A DNA stretch of 64,000 nucleotides from Xanthobacter aminoxidans (GTDB lineage Bacteria > Pseudomonadota > Alphaproteobacteria > Rhizobiales > Xanthobacteraceae): the NCBI RefSeq assembly GCF_023571765.1, contig NZ_JAMJXC010000017.1:52861-116860 (forward strand). Reading direction: 5' to 3'. Position numbers and translations under genes: made by a program. Positions 36,378-46,797 of the stretch are shown here, one piece after another. Numbering within the stretch: position 1 is the first letter of the stretch; the number at the start of each line of letters is the position of its first letter. The notes below the pieces were generated by a model. The model was given only the letters and a program-made list of their open reading frames with translations, had not been told where the DNA came from and did not search any database.

Positions 36378-36713
36378 TCACCCGCGCGGGCCGAACACGA
36401 TCACCGCCGCCCCCGCGAGGCAGATGAGCGCGCCGGCGGCATCCCAGCGGTCCGGCCGCACGCCCTCGACGCTCCACAGCCACGCCAGAGAGGCGATGAT
36501 GTAGATGCCGCCATAAGCGGCGAACGCGCGCCCGGCGGCCTCCGAATCCACGAAAGTGAGGGCCCAGGCGAAGGCCGCGAGGCTCACGAGCCCCGCCAGC
36601 AGCCAGAGCGGCGTCACGCCATGGCGCACCACCTGCCAGAAGGCGAAGCACCCGGCGATCTCGCACACGGCGGCGACCACGAAGGCGATGAGCGTCGTCA
36701 GCGGCAGCGCCAT
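36378..36713 (-). CDS. ynfA: YnfA/UPF0060 family membrane protein
   Basis: The 111-residue protein has four hydrophobic segments, with YnfA motifs [14 protein letters not shown] and [19 protein letters not shown]. It is related to small multidrug resistance proteins; its function is not firmly known. I chose the ATG at 36713 because GGAGAGG lies 9 bases upstream; a GTG three codons earlier is too close to it. It is 22 bases from ispE on the same strand and likely co-transcribed with it. Confidence 0.9.
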   Translation of the reverse strand: MALPLTTLIAFVVAAVCEIAGCFAFWQVVRHGVTPLWLLAGLVSLAAFAWALTFVDSEAAGRAFAAYGGIYIIASLAWLWSVEGVRPDRWDAAGALICLAGAAVIVFGPRG

Positions 36714-36735
36714 GGTTTTCACCCTCTCCGAACCG

Positions 36736-37605
36736 TCATCGCAGGATGGTGGGCTTCACCCACCAGTCCGGCTCTGCAGCAAGCACCCGCCGTGCCAGCG
36801 CAGCGGCAGCGCGGCAATCGTCCGTCAGGGCAAAGACCGTGGCGCCCGAGCCGGACATGCGGACCAGCCGCGCCTCCGGTTGAGCCGCGAGGCGGTCGAT
36901 GACCTCGGCGATCTTCGGCGCGACGGCCACGGCCGGCGGCTCCAGATCGTTGGGCACGGCGGCGATGGCGGCCGTCAGCTCCGCGCGGCCAGCGGGCAGG
37001 ACGGCAGGCAGGGACGGCCCGTCGAATGTCGCGCCGGGCGCCAAGCCAAGCTGGCGGAACACGGCGGCTGTGGGCACCGCCACGCCGCAATTCACCAGCA
37101 CCCCGGCGAGCGGGGGCAAGGCGAGGGGCGGGGAGAGCACATCGCCGACCCCTTCCATCAGCCGCGCACGCGGATCGAGGCACACCGGCACGTCGGAGCC
37201 GGTGGCGCGGGCTGCGGCGAACAGGCGCGGGTCATCGGGGGCAAGGCCGTTGAGGCGGCCCAGCAAGCGTAGTGCCGCAGCGGCATCGGACGAGCCGCCG
37301 CCGAGCCCGGCCGCCACCGGCAGCCGCTTTTCCAGAAGGAAGGCACCGAGCCGCGCCCCCGGCACCTCGGCGGCGAAGGCGCGCGCCGCGCGCAGCACCA
37401 GATTGTCCGCATCCGGTCCCGCTGCCGCCGCGGTACGCCCCTTCACGGCAAGCGATAGCGCAGCGTCAGGCGTGAGCGAGAGGAGATCCGCGGCGCCGGA
37501 AAAGACCACGAGACTCGCGAGATCGTGAAACCCATCCGTGCGCCGCCGGACGATGCGCAAGGTCAGGTTGATCTTCGCCGGAGCGCGCGTCCGCAAGGTT
37601 TCCAT
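36736..37605 (-). CDS. ispE: 4-diphosphocytidyl-2-C-methyl-D-erythritol kinase
   Basis: The 289-residue GHMP kinase begins [12 protein letters not shown]. It has the ATP-binding loop [17 protein letters not shown] at about 95-111 and ends with [13 protein letters not shown]. It phosphorylates CDP-methylerythritol in the non-mevalonate isoprenoid pathway. I chose the ATG at 37605; there is no good ribosome binding site, and an upstream in-frame start 36 bases away exists. It is divergent from the TPR gene. Confidence 0.94.
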   Translation of the reverse strand: METLRTRAPAKINLTLRIVRRRTDGFHDLASLVVFSGAADLLSLTPDAALSLAVKGRTAAAAGPDADNLVLRAARAFAAEVPGARLGAFLLEKRLPVAAGLGGGSSDAAAALRLLGRLNGLAPDDPRLFAAARATGSDVPVCLDPRARLMEGVGDVLSPPLALPPLAGVLVNCGVAVPTAAVFRQLGLAPGATFDGPSLPAVLPAGRAELTAAIAAVPNDLEPPAVAVAPKIAEVIDRLAAQPEARLVRMSGSGATVFALTDDCRAAAALARRVLAAEPDWWVKPTILR

Positions 37606-37783
37606 AAGGCGGCTTATGCCGCGCCGCACACGTCGCCGCAACCGGCCCTCGCGAACACCGGTGATTCATGACTCCCACGTAACTTGCGGTGCCACAGGAA
37701 AGCCGCCATCCTCACGCCATCTCGCCCCGCTTGGATTTCGCGTTACCACGCCCGCAGGGCCCGGCTTTCAGGACAGATCATCG

Positions 37784-39523
37784 GTGACGACACGACGCCC
37801 CACCTTCTCCGCGGCCCTGGCGGCCGGCCTTGCTGCGGTGCTCACTCTGTCGCCGGGCCTCGCCCGGGCCGAGGCCGTGCCTGACTTCGATACCTCGCTC
37901 GCGGGTAACTACCTCGCCGCCCGGCTGGCGAGCACCGAGCGCGACCAGGACGCGGCGGTCGTCTATCTGCGCAACCTGATGAAGCTCGATGCGCGCAACG
38001 AGGAGATCCTGGAGCGGACCTTCTTCGCCATGCTCATGGACGGCCAGATCGACGATGCCATGAAGCTCGCCGATCGTCTGGTGAAGATCGACCGCACCCA
38101 TCGCGTCGCCCGCCTCGCGCTCGCCGTGCGCTCCATCAAGAAGGCCCATTACCAGACGGCGCGCACCAACCTCGCGCTTTCGGTGCGCGGTCCCATCGGC
38201 GATCTCACGGCCACGCTGCTTGCCGCCTGGACCTTCTTCGGCTCCGGCAACACCAAGGGCGCGGTGGAACTGATCGACCGGCTTGAGGGGCCGGACTGGT
38301 ACGCGCCCATGAAGGAGCTGCACGCCGGCCTCATCCTCGACGCCGCCGGGCAGAAGAAGGAGGCCGGGCGCCGTCTTGAGGCGGCCATGAAGGCCGATCC
38401 CGGCTCCCTGCGCGCCATCGATGCCTATGCCCGTTGGGCCTCGCGCAACGACAATACCGAGGCGGCGCTCGCCGCTTACGCCGCCTTCGACAAGCAACTG
38501 CCGAACCACCCCATCGTGCTTGCGGCCATCAAGGAGCTGAAGGCCGGAAAGCAGCTGCCGCCGCTGGTGAAAACCGCGCAGGAGGGCTCCTCCGAGGTGC
38601 TCTATGGCCTGGGCGCGACGCTCGGGCGGCAGGGGGGCGAGGATCTCGCCCTCGTCTATCTCCAGCTCGCCATCTGGCTCTATCCCGAGCACCCCTTCGC
38701 CAGCCTGACGCTGGCCGACCTCTACGAGCAGCTGAAGCAGCCGGCGAAGGCCATCGAGGTCTACGAAACCGTGCCGGACTCCTCGCCGCTCAAGCGCAAC
38801 GCGCAGGTGCAGCTGGCCGTCAACCTCGACGCCACGGACCATTACAATGAGGCCCGCAAGCAGCTCGAGAAGATGATCGCCGCCGATCCCAAGGACATCG
38901 AGGCCATCATCGCGCTGGGCAAGATCCAGCAGACGCGCAAGATGTTCTCCGAGTGCGCGGGCACCTATTCCAAGGCGATTGCCCTCATCCCGCAGCCCAC
39001 GCGTGGCAACTGGGCCCTGTTCTACTTCCGCGGCGTGTGCAACGAGCGCTCGAAGAACTGGCCGGCTGCCGAGGCGGACCTGAAGAAGGCGCTGGAGCTC
39101 AACCCCGACCAGCCCCATGTGCTGAACTATCTCGGCTATTCGTGGGTGGACCAGGGCACCAACCTGGACCAGGGCCTCGACATGATCCGCAAGGCGGCCA
39201 AGCTGCGGCCCGACGACGGGCCCATCGTGGACAGCCTCGGCTGGGCCTACTATCGCACCGGGCGCTACGAGGACGCCGTAGTGCAGCTCGAGCGCGCCAT
39301 CGAACTGATGCCGCAGGACCCGGTCATCAACGACCATCTGGGCGATGCCTACTGGAAGGTGGGCCGCAAGCTCGAGGCAGGGTTCCAGTGGAACCACGCG
39401 CGCGACCTGAAGCCCGAGCCGGACGACCTCGCCAAGATCGTGCAGAAGATCGACAAGGGTCTTGATTCGGTCGATCAGCCGCCGCCGGTCAGCAAGGCCG
39501 AGGAGCAGCAGAAAGGCGGCTGA
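37784..39523 (+). CDS. Secreted or envelope TPR-repeat protein
   Basis: The 579-residue protein starts at a GTG after AGGACAG, with a signal peptide ending LARAEA (about 30). Many tetratricopeptide-like helical repeats follow: for example LGATLGRQGGEDLALVYLQLAIWLYP, and near the C terminus ADLKKALELNPDQPHVLNYLGYSW and VQLERAIELMPQDPVINDHLGD. This long alphaproteobacterial TPR family is widespread but unassigned. It probably scaffolds a protein complex in the periplasm. It ends with a Gln/Lys-rich tail. Confidence 0.85.
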   Translation: MTTRRPTFSAALAAGLAAVLTLSPGLARAEAVPDFDTSLAGNYLAARLASTERDQDAAVVYLRNLMKLDARNEEILERTFFAMLMDGQIDDAMKLADRLVKIDRTHRVARLALAVRSIKKAHYQTARTNLALSVRGPIGDLTATLLAAWTFFGSGNTKGAVELIDRLEGPDWYAPMKELHAGLILDAAGQKKEAGRRLEAAMKADPGSLRAIDAYARWASRNDNTEAALAAYAAFDKQLPNHPIVLAAIKELKAGKQLPPLVKTAQEGSSEVLYGLGATLGRQGGEDLALVYLQLAIWLYPEHPFASLTLADLYEQLKQPAKAIEVYETVPDSSPLKRNAQVQLAVNLDATDHYNEARKQLEKMIAADPKDIEAIIALGKIQQTRKMFSECAGTYSKAIALIPQPTRGNWALFYFRGVCNERSKNWPAAEADLKKALELNPDQPHVLNYLGYSWVDQGTNLDQGLDMIRKAAKLRPDDGPIVDSLGWAYYRTGRYEDAVVQLERAIELMPQDPVINDHLGDAYWKVGRKLEAGFQWNHARDLKPEPDDLAKIVQKIDKGLDSVDQPPPVSKAEEQQKGG

Positions 39524-39548
39524 GGCAGCCTGAATCTCCCCGAAATGG

Positions 39549-39621
39549 CGCTTCGGCACCTTCCGAAGCGTCGAAGCAAGGCAATTTTGCCTCGGCCCGC
39601 GCTTTTCAGCCGTGGGCCGAG
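39549..39621 (+). promoter_or_regulatory. Three stem-loops between TPR gene and fhs
   Basis: Stem 1 is CGCTTCGG (39549-39556) with CCGAAGCG (39563-39570). Stem 2 is AGGCAA (39579-39584) with TTGCCT (39587-39592). Stem 3 is CTCGGCCC (39591-39598) with GGGCCGAG (39614-39621). Stems 2 and 3 share two bases, so they compete. Stem 1 may end the TPR transcript; 2 and 3 could be a regulatory leader for fhs. Confidence 0.5.
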
Positions 39622-39655
39622 CCGCTAGGGTCGGCGCCCGTTCGGGAACCAATCC

Positions 39656-41353
39656 ATGCATGACAGAAGCGCTCGACCGCTCGATCCCACATCCGATGCG
39701 GCCATCGCCGCGAGCGTCACGCCGCGCCCCATAGAGGATGTGGCGGCGGACCTCGGCATTCCGGCGGACGCGCTCTATCGCTACGGTCCGCACAAGGGGA
39801 AGATCAGCCTCGATTTCGTGGCCGAGGCCGAATCGCGGCCACGCGGCCAGCTGGTGCTTGTCACCGCCATCAATCCCACCCCGGCGGGGGAGGGGAAGAC
39901 CACCACCACCATCGGCCTCGGCGACGCCCTCTCGCGGCTCGGCACCTCGACAGCCGTATGCCTGCGCGAGCCGTCCCTCGGCCCGGTGTTCGGTGCCAAG
40001 GGCGGCGCTACCGGCGGCGGGCGGGCGCAGATCATCCCTATGCAGGACATCAACCTGCATTTCACCGGCGACCTGCACGCCATCACCGCCGCCCACAACC
40101 TGCTTTCGGCGCTGATCGACAATCACATCCACTGGGGCAATGCCCTCGACCTCGACGCCCGGCGCATCAGCTGGCGGCGGGTGATGGACCTGAACGACCG
40201 CGCCCTGCGCCAGATCACCATCGGCCTCGGCGGCCCCGCCAACGGCTATCCGCGCGAGGACGGCTTCGACATCACGGTGGCGAGCGAGGTGATGGCCATC
40301 CTGTGCCTCGCCGACAGCCTTTCCGATCTGGAGGCGCGGCTGTCCCGCATGGTGATCGGCCAGACCCGCGGCCGCCGCATGGTGCGCGCGGAGGAACTGG
40401 GCGGCATCGGCGCCATGGTGGCGCTGCTCAAGGATGCGTTCCAGCCGAACCTAGTCCAGACGCTGGAGGGAACTCCGGCCCTTGTCCATGGCGGGCCGTT
40501 CGCCAACATCGCCCACGGCTGCAATTCGGTGATGGCGACGCGCACCGCCCTCGGCCTCGCCGATGTGGTGGTCACGGAAGCCGGCTTCGGCGCCGATCTC
40601 GGGGCCGAGAAGTTCCTCGACATCAAGTGCCGGCAGGCCGGGCTCGTGCCTTCGGCTGCGGTGGTGGTGGCGACGGTGCGCGCGCTGAAGATGCATGGCG
40701 GTGTCCCTCTCAAGGAACTCGGCACGCCGGATGCGGCGGCGGTGGCGCTCGGTTGCGGCAACCTCAAGCGGCACGTGGAGAATTTGAAGAAGTTCGGTCT
40801 GCCGGTGGTGGTGGCGCTGAATCATTTCACCGGCGATACGCCGGAGGAACTGGAAGCGGTGCGTGCAGCGCTGGCGCCCGAGGGCGTCGATGTCTTCCCC
40901 TGCGGGCACTGGGCCCGGGGCGGGCAGGGGGCGATGGACCTCGCCCGCGCCGTCCTCGACCTCCTCGCGCACCGGCCGAAGTTCGAATATCTCTACCCCT
41001 CCGAGCTGCCGCTCAGGGAGAAGATCGAGACCATCGCCCGCGAGATCTACCGCGCGGAGCGGGTCGATTTCTCCTCCGCCGCGACCGCGAAGCTCAAGGA
41101 ATACGAACTGGCGGGCTTCGGCGACCTGCCGGTGTGTATGGCGAAGACGCAGTATTCCTTCTCCGCCGATCCCACCGCGCGCAACGCGCCCACGGGCCAC
41201 ACCCTGCCCATCCGCGAGGTGCGCCTGTCCGCCGGTGCGGGCTTCGTGGTGGCGATCGCCGGCGACATCATGACCATGCCGGGCCTGCCCTCAGCACCGG
41301 CCGCCCAGGACATTTTCGTCATGCCGGACGGTTTCATCGCCGGCTTGTCCTGA
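39656..41353 (+). CDS. fhs: Formate-tetrahydrofolate ligase
   Basis: The 565-residue enzyme has the P-loop [10 protein letters not shown] (about 74-83) and family stretches [33 protein letters not shown] and [14 protein letters not shown]. It makes 10-formyl-THF from formate with ATP. In a methylotroph it links formate from formaldehyde oxidation (see fae) to the folate pool for biosynthesis. It stands alone, behind a region of competing hairpins. Confidence 0.97.
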   Translation: MHDRSARPLDPTSDAAIAASVTPRPIEDVAADLGIPADALYRYGPHKGKISLDFVAEAESRPRGQLVLVTAINPTPAGEGKTTTTIGLGDALSRLGTSTAVCLREPSLGPVFGAKGGATGGGRAQIIPMQDINLHFTGDLHAITAAHNLLSALIDNHIHWGNALDLDARRISWRRVMDLNDRALRQITIGLGGPANGYPREDGFDITVASEVMAILCLADSLSDLEARLSRMVIGQTRGRRMVRAEELGGIGAMVALLKDAFQPNLVQTLEGTPALVHGGPFANIAHGCNSVMATRTALGLADVVVTEAGFGADLGAEKFLDIKCRQAGLVPSAAVVVATVRALKMHGGVPLKELGTPDAAAVALGCGNLKRHVENLKKFGLPVVVALNHFTGDTPEELEAVRAALAPEGVDVFPCGHWARGGQGAMDLARAVLDLLAHRPKFEYLYPSELPLREKIETIAREIYRAERVDFSSAATAKLKEYELAGFGDLPVCMAKTQYSFSADPTARNAPTGHTLPIREVRLSAGAGFVVAIAGDIMTMPGLPSAPAAQDIFVMPDGFIAGLS

Positions 41354-41438
41354 TACACGCGGCGGTGGCACAAGGCGCCGCGCATTCCCATCTGAACGCC
41401 ATCAAAACCAGAGCGGTGTCACGCCGCGGGAGACGAAC

Positions 41439-42611
41439 ATGGACAGCAAGGCCGCCATCGTAGGCTGGGCGCACTCGCCCTTCGGCAAGCTCGAGGATGC
41501 GGACACCGAGGCCCTGATGAGCCGGGTGGCCGGCGCCGCCATCGAGCATGCGGGCCTCTCCCCGCAGGATGTGGATTCGATCCACGTGGGCGTGTTCAAC
41601 GCCGGCTTCCAGAAGCAGGATTTCCAGGGCGCCATGCCGGCCCTCTCCGTGCCGGAACTGGCCCATGTGCCGGCGGTGCGCGTGGAGAACGCCTGCGCCA
41701 CCGGCTCCGCCGCCATCCATTCCGCGCTCAATTACATCGAGAGCGGGCAGGGCCGCATCGCCCTCGTTGTCGGCGCCGAGAAGATGACGGCCAAGCCCAC
41801 CGCCGAGGTCGGCGACATCCTGCTCAACGCCTCCTACCGCAAGGAAGAGGCGGACATCGAAGGCGGCTTCGCCGGCGTGTTCGGCCGCATCGCGCAGACC
41901 TATTTCCAGCGCTACGGCGACCGCTCGGAAGAGCTGGCGCGCATCGCCGCCAAGAACCACAAGAACGGCGTTTCCAATCCCTATGCGCAGATGCGCAAGG
42001 ATTTCGGCTTCGAGTTTTGCAACACCATCTCGGAGAAGAACCCCTACGTGGCCGGTCCCCTGCGCCGCACCGACTGCTCGCTGGTGTCCGACGGCGCTGC
42101 GGCGCTGGTGATCGCCTCGGCGGACGTGGCGGAGACCCTCGGCCGCGCCATCACCTTCCGCGCGCGCGCCCACGTCAACGACATCCTGCCGCTGTCGCGC
42201 CGCGATCCCATCGCCTTCGAGGGCGCCCGCCGCGCCTGGGCCAAGGCGCTGGAGAAGGCCGGCCTCACGCTCGACGACCTCAGCCTTGTCGAGACCCACG
42301 ACTGCTTCACCGTGGCCGAGCTGATCGAGTACGAGGCCATGGGCCTCGCCAAGCCCGGCGAAGCTTACAAGGTGGTGCGCGAAGGCATCACCGAGAAGAC
42401 CGGCAAGCTGCCGGTGAACGCCTCCGGCGGCCTGAAGTCCAAGGGCCACCCCATCGGCGCCACCGGCGTCTCCATGCACGTCCTCTCGGCCATGCAGCTC
42501 ATGGGCGAGGCCGGCGACATGCAGATCGACGGGGCCAAGGTGGCCGGCGTCTTCAACATGGGCGGCGCGGCCGTCGCGAACTACGTCTCCATCCTCGAAC
42601 GGGTGAAGTGA
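41439..42611 (+). CDS. Thiolase-superfamily acetyl-CoA acetyltransferase, SCP-x type
   Basis: The 390-residue protein has Cys in VENACATGSAA and His in GGLKSKGHPIGATG. The usual second cysteine (CxG) near the C terminus is replaced by FNMGGAAVANYV, as in SCP-x/type-2 thiolase-like proteins. The reaction is probably CoA-ester cleavage or condensation. The substrate is unknown and the paa thiolase is quite different. It ends at a clear terminator. Confidence 0.85.
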   Translation: MDSKAAIVGWAHSPFGKLEDADTEALMSRVAGAAIEHAGLSPQDVDSIHVGVFNAGFQKQDFQGAMPALSVPELAHVPAVRVENACATGSAAIHSALNYIESGQGRIALVVGAEKMTAKPTAEVGDILLNASYRKEEADIEGGFAGVFGRIAQTYFQRYGDRSEELARIAAKNHKNGVSNPYAQMRKDFGFEFCNTISEKNPYVAGPLRRTDCSLVSDGAAALVIASADVAETLGRAITFRARAHVNDILPLSRRDPIAFEGARRAWAKALEKAGLTLDDLSLVETHDCFTVAELIEYEAMGLAKPGEAYKVVREGITEKTGKLPVNASGGLKSKGHPIGATGVSMHVLSAMQLMGEAGDMQIDGAKVAGVFNMGGAAVANYVSILERVK

Positions 42612-42640
42612 GGCGCGGTTTTCCGGTCTGAACGATGCAG

Positions 42641-42666
42641 CGGGCGGCCTTGGGGCCGCCCGTTTT
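42641..42666 (+). terminator. Intrinsic terminator after SCP-x thiolase
   Basis: CGGGCGGCC (42641-42649) pairs with GGCCGCCCG (42654-42662) and is followed by TTTT. The last base touches the stop codon of the convergent DUF1223 gene. Confidence 0.92.
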
Positions 42667-43421
42667 CATTCGGTGGCGGCGGCGAGGATGGGTCCGCCGG
42701 CCGGCGCCTGCACGAGGATGGCGGTGCGCAGGCCCGGCGCGGCTTCCGGCCGGGGGTAATGGGCGCGCGTGCCGGTCCAGCCGCCGAGCCGCTCCAGGCG
42801 TCGCACCACGCGGGCGTGGGGCAGGGTGCGGCCGGCATTCTCGCCGCGTCGGACGGGCACTTCGATGACGCCCGGCTCGTACTCCGCGAGCCACACGTCC
42901 GCGGCTGCTGCGGGGGCGGTCCCCGACCCGATCACGGCCTCATGCGCGCCGATCACCACCTCTGGGCCGGTGACGGGTCCCGCGGCGGAGATCGCGTGCT
43001 CGATGTCCGACAGGCTGTAGCCGACGCGGCTGAGGCGGCCATTCACCACCATCTGCGGCGTGAACGGCCCGCGCTCGCCGAGCATCGGCTCGTAGGTGTA
43101 CTGGCGCTGGGTGAATTCCGGCTTGCCGAAGGTGTCGCGCCAGCCGAGGCGGTCCCAGTAGGTCACGCTGAAGCTCAGGGCGAGCACGTCCGGGCGGCGG
43201 GTGAGGGCGATGAGGTTGGCGTCCGCCGGCGGACAGGAGGAGCAGCCCTGGCTGGTGAACAACTCCACCACCGTGAGCTTCTGGCGCGGCTCGGCGGCAG
43301 CGGGGCCGCCCGAAAGGAGCGCCAGAACGGCCGCGCCCGCGGCGAGGGCAGCCCGCTTCGTGTGCGGTGAACGGCGCGGCTCGCGCATGGGTGGCGAGGC
43401 GGCGGACGGGGTTTCGGCCAT
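42666..43421 (-). CDS. DUF1223 thioredoxin-like secreted protein
   Basis: The 251-residue protein has an N-terminal signal-like segment with paired arginines (REPRRSPHTKRAALAAGA). The thioredoxin-like DUF1223 domain follows: VVELFTSQGCSSCPPADANL, and later FTPQMVVNGR. The CSSC pair suggests periplasmic thiol chemistry; the function is not established. The ATG at 43421 follows AGGAG; a second in-frame ATG is 33 bases on. Confidence 0.88.
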   Translation of the reverse strand: MAETPSAASPPMREPRRSPHTKRAALAAGAAVLALLSGGPAAAEPRQKLTVVELFTSQGCSSCPPADANLIALTRRPDVLALSFSVTYWDRLGWRDTFGKPEFTQRQYTYEPMLGERGPFTPQMVVNGRLSRVGYSLSDIEHAISAAGPVTGPEVVIGAHEAVIGSGTAPAAAADVWLAEYEPGVIEVPVRRGENAGRTLPHARVVRRLERLGGWTGTRAHYPRPEAAPGLRTAILVQAPAGGPILAAATE

Positions 43422-43536
43422 GGCGCGGGGCTCCTGCGGGATGCCGCCCGCATGAGGCTTCCACCGGGCGCTCCCGGTCCTCTTTCGTCCTGCGGCGCCC
43501 GCGGGTTACGCCCTCACGGCATCGTGCAGGCGCCCG

Positions 43537-43914
43537 TCACCCCCGCGAGAGCCCCTGCGCTTCCAACGCCTTGAGATAGGCGCTGAACTTCTGCTCCTGG
43601 TTCACGCCGTAGCTGTAGAGCAGGTCCCAGGTGTAGAGGCCGGTGCCGTGGCCGTCGTCGAAGATGAGGCGGACGGCGTAATTGCCCACCGGCTCCACCT
43701 GCGCGATGCGCACCTGCCGCTTGCCGGGCACCGTGATCTTCTCCTCCGGCTGGTGGCCCTGCACCTCGGCGGAGGGGCTTTCCACCCTCAGATACTCGGC
43801 GGGGAGGGTGAATTTCGCCCCGTCCTCGAAGGTGATGGAGAGCGTGTGGCGATCATCGATGACGCGCAGCTCGGTGGGCCAGGGGGCGGCGGCGGGGGCA
43901 GACGCGGGAGCCAT
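43537..43914 (-). CDS. DUF971 protein (gamma-butyrobetaine hydroxylase N-terminal-like)
   Basis: The 125-residue protein matches the DUF971 fold. It has [36 protein letters not shown], then [28 protein letters not shown]. In other proteins this domain precedes gamma-butyrobetaine hydroxylase. Stand-alone copies lie near Fe-S or Moco genes, and here the divergent neighbour is moaA. AAGGA precedes the ATG. Confidence 0.87.
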   Translation of the reverse strand: MAPASAPAAAPWPTELRVIDDRHTLSITFEDGAKFTLPAEYLRVESPSAEVQGHQPEEKITVPGKRQVRIAQVEPVGNYAVRLIFDDGHGTGLYTWDLLYSYGVNQEQKFSAYLKALEAQGLSRG

Positions 43915-44141
43915 TGCGTTATGTCCTTTTTCGATCGGGCGAAAGGCCGAGCCTTTTGATTTCACACGGCATCGTGTTCGGGCGGCGGCCCTATCCATCT
44001 TCCTCTTGCATACGATATATAGGGCAAGCGTCGAAGCCCGCCGTCTGCCGCATCCGGGGCGCTGGGCCTGCCTCAAGACCGGCCCAAGTCGGCGGACAGG
44101 GAAAGGCGCGGGAGACGCAAGGCTGCTGCGGGAGTGGTGTG

Positions 44142-45197
44142 GTGAGTGATCTTCCCAGGGATCTGATCGACCGTCCGGGTGTCGCCGCCGCGCAGCAGGC
44201 TGGCCCGCTCGTGGATACGTTCGGCCGCGCCGTCACCTATCTGCGCGTCTCCGTCACCGACCGCTGCGACTTCCGCTGCGTCTATTGCATGTCCGAGCAC
44301 ATGACCTTCCTGCCCAAGCAGGACCTCCTGTCGCTCGAGGAGCTGGACCGCCTGTGCAGCGCATTCGTGCTGCGCGGCGTGCGCAAGCTGCGCCTCACCG
44401 GCGGCGAGCCTCTGGTGCGGCGGGACGTGATGACCCTGTTCCGCAGCCTCTCCCGCCACATCGAAAGCGGCCGGCTGGACGAACTGACCGTCACCACCAA
44501 CGGCTCGCAGCTCGCCCGCCACGCGGCGGACCTCGCCGCTTGCGGGGTGAAGCGCATCAACGTCTCCATCGATACGCTGGACCCGGTGAAGTTCCGCGCC
44601 ATCACCCGCTGGGGCGATCTCGCCCGCGTGCTGGAAGGCGTGAAGGCCGCGCAGGCGGCTGGCATCCGGGTGAAGATCAACGCGGTCGCGCTCAAGGACG
44701 TGAACGAGCACGAGATCGCCTCCATGATGGAGTGGGCCCATGGCGAGGGCCACGACCTCTCCCTCATCGAGGTGATGCCCCTCGGCGAAGTGGGCGAGGA
44801 GCGAGTGGACCAGTATCTGCCGCTGTCCGCCGTGCGCGAACAGCTCGCCGAGCGTTTCACCCTCACCGACATTGCCTACCGCACCGGCGGCCCCGCCCGC
44901 TATGTGGAGGTGAAGGAGACCGGCGGACGGCTGGGTTTCATCACGCCGCTGACGCACAATTTCTGCGAAGGCTGCAACCGGGTGCGCGTGACCTGCACCG
45001 GCACGCTCTACATGTGCCTCGGCCAGGAGGATGCGGCGGACCTGCGGGCGCCGCTGCGCGCCTCCTCCGACGATGCCCTGCTGCACCGGGCCATCGACGA
45101 CGCCATTTTCCGCAAGCCCAAGGGCCATGACTTCGTGATCGACCGCAAGACCCGCCAGCCGGCGGTTGGGCGGCACATGAGCACCACCGGCGGCTGA
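44142..45197 (+). CDS. moaA: GTP 3',8-cyclase MoaA
   Basis: The 351-residue radical SAM enzyme carries out the first step of molybdenum cofactor synthesis. The SAM cluster motif is CDFRCVYC and the second cluster is bound by [11 protein letters not shown] plus a later Cys. TGGEPLVR is the SAM-binding GGE. The C terminus ends with the required Gly-Gly. The GTG start follows GGGAGTGG. A short AT-rich patch (44012-44021) in the 227-base gap towards DUF971 may hold the promoter. Confidence 0.95.
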   Translation: MSDLPRDLIDRPGVAAAQQAGPLVDTFGRAVTYLRVSVTDRCDFRCVYCMSEHMTFLPKQDLLSLEELDRLCSAFVLRGVRKLRLTGGEPLVRRDVMTLFRSLSRHIESGRLDELTVTTNGSQLARHAADLAACGVKRINVSIDTLDPVKFRAITRWGDLARVLEGVKAAQAAGIRVKINAVALKDVNEHEIASMMEWAHGEGHDLSLIEVMPLGEVGEERVDQYLPLSAVREQLAERFTLTDIAYRTGGPARYVEVKETGGRLGFITPLTHNFCEGCNRVRVTCTGTLYMCLGQEDAADLRAPLRASSDDALLHRAIDDAIFRKPKGHDFVIDRKTRQPAVGRHMSTTGG

Positions 45198-45468
45198 AGC
45201 GGGGCGGCGCGCGGCCCGGAGATTGAGGCGAAGGCGTGGCCGGGCCATGCCGCAGGCGGGGGGCTCGCGCGCGAGAGCCGGCGCAAAGCGCAGGGCGTCT
45301 TTACCCGAAATCAGCTACATCTGGCCCAGAAGATCAATCAACGGCCTGAAGCCGGTTTTGGCGCGCCCCGCGACGCCCGACATCTACGAGGTTTGACGTG
45401 ACACTGCCCCGGGATTGCGCCGGCGCCATCGTTCGTTCCCTTCGCTTTTCCGGCGCAGGAGCAACGGC

Positions 45469-46485
45469 ATGAGCATCCAGGCTGCCGCGCAGCGCCCTGT
45501 CGCCCATGTGCCGGTCTCGGCGGTCAAGGGCCTCGTCGCCATGGTTGGCTCCATGGCCCTGTTCATCACCAACGACACCTTCATGAAGCTTGCGCTGCGC
45601 GAGGTGCCCCTCAGCGAGGGCCTCGGCCTGCGCACCGTGATGGTGAGCTTCCTGTTCCTCGGCCTCATCGTGGCGTCCGGCGATCTCCTCGCGCTGCGCC
45701 ACATGTTCCGCCGCAGCGTGCTGGTGCGCTCCTCGCTCGATACCGTCACCACCTTCGTCTACGTCGCCGCGCTGGCGGCCATGCCCATCGCGTCCACCAC
45801 CACCATCTACATGGCGACGCCGCTCATCACGACCGCGCTGGCCGTGCCGCTCCTGGGCGAGAAGGTGGGCTGGCGCAGCTGGTCGGCCATCATCATCGGC
45901 TTCTGCGGCGCGGTGATCGTGACGCGGCCGGATCCGGCCACTTTCAGCCTCATCGCCCTGCTGCCGCTCGTGGCCGCCTTCACCGGCGCGGCGCGGGACA
46001 TTTCCACCCGCAGCATCGGGCCGGAGATTCCCGGCGCGGTGGTGGGCCTCACCGGCTCGGTCGTATTCTGCCTCGCCGCGACTCTGATCGCGCCCTTCGA
46101 GAGCTGGAAGATCCCTTCGACCCCGGTGCTCGCCTATGTGGTCGCGTCCGCCGTGTCGTTCGGCGGCGGCACGCTGCTGCTGGTGTTCGCCTTCCGCAAC
46201 GCGCCCATCGCCTCGCTCTCGCCCATGCGCTACCTCTTGGTGTTCGGGGCGCTCATCTCCGGCTACTTCGTGTTCGGCGACCTGCCGGATGCCTGGACCA
46301 GCGTCGGCATGGCGCTGGTGGTGGGGGCGGGCCTCTACGCCATCCAGCGTGAGCACGCGAAGAGCCGCGCGGCGCGTCGCGCAGCACGGGACGACCGGAA
46401 GACCGGTGTCGTCGGACTCGCCACGGGCTCGCGCGCCACCGGGACTTGCCAGCCGGCCGCGGCCTGCGCGCCCTCGCGGGATTGA
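45469..46485 (+). CDS. DMT-superfamily (EamA) transporter
   Basis: The 338-residue protein has ten hydrophobic segments arranged as two EamA repeats, typical of drug/metabolite exporters. The MPIASTTTIYMATPLITTALAVPLLGEKVGWR segment is the usual end of the first repeat. The last 35 residues are hydrophilic and Arg-rich. The substrate is unknown. CAGGAG precedes the ATG. About 270 bases without a gene separate it from moaA; I see only a GC-rich palindrome there. Confidence 0.87.
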   Translation: MSIQAAAQRPVAHVPVSAVKGLVAMVGSMALFITNDTFMKLALREVPLSEGLGLRTVMVSFLFLGLIVASGDLLALRHMFRRSVLVRSSLDTVTTFVYVAALAAMPIASTTTIYMATPLITTALAVPLLGEKVGWRSWSAIIIGFCGAVIVTRPDPATFSLIALLPLVAAFTGAARDISTRSIGPEIPGAVVGLTGSVVFCLAATLIAPFESWKIPSTPVLAYVVASAVSFGGGTLLLVFAFRNAPIASLSPMRYLLVFGALISGYFVFGDLPDAWTSVGMALVVGAGLYAIQREHAKSRAARRAARDDRKTGVVGLATGSRATGTCQPAAACAPSRD

Positions 46486-46518
46486 CCTCAGAGCAGGACA
46501 GGATGACGGGGCGGCGCG

Positions 46519-46704
46519 TCAGCCGCGCGGGCGGTATTCGCCGGTGGCTGGATCGCGCTCCAGCCGCACCGTCTTCAGGTCGCCGGCCTCCGCCTTGCGG
46601 CGGCGGTCCAGCGCCTCGTTGACGCGTCGCGTCTCCGACGAGATCAGCTTTGCAAGCGCCACGGCGCCGAGGGCGCCCAGGGCAACGACGACGAACGGCG
46701 GCAC
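46519..46704 (-). CDS. Hypothetical small membrane protein
   Basis: The 61-residue protein has one N-terminal hydrophobic helix (FVVVALGALGAVALAKLI), then a charged, helical tail (RRVNEALDRRRKAEAGD) ending DPATGEYRPRG. The ending resembles small conserved proteins of Rhizobiales. GGAG is about 11 bases before the ATG. The coding call rests on this layout and on its place between two real genes. Confidence 0.65.
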   Translation of the reverse strand: MPPFVVVALGALGAVALAKLISSETRRVNEALDRRRKAEAGDLKTVRLERDPATGEYRPRG

Positions 46705-46797
46705 GGCGGCAAACTCCGGTCAGCGGGGCGCGATTGCGCGCCCCATGCACGGTACGTCACCACGCGGTGATGGCGAAAACGTGCCACGGCCGCCTGC

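Noticed and set aside
43915..44141. Possible molybdenum-cofactor riboswitch or ModE site before moaA
   Set aside because: There is an AT-rich ATACGATATATA patch, but no second ModE half and no recognisable Moco riboswitch helices.
45247..45290. GCTCGCGCGCGAGAGC palindrome between moaA and the DMT transporter
   Set aside because: Short and of simple CG composition; no stem with a U tract and no promoter placement.
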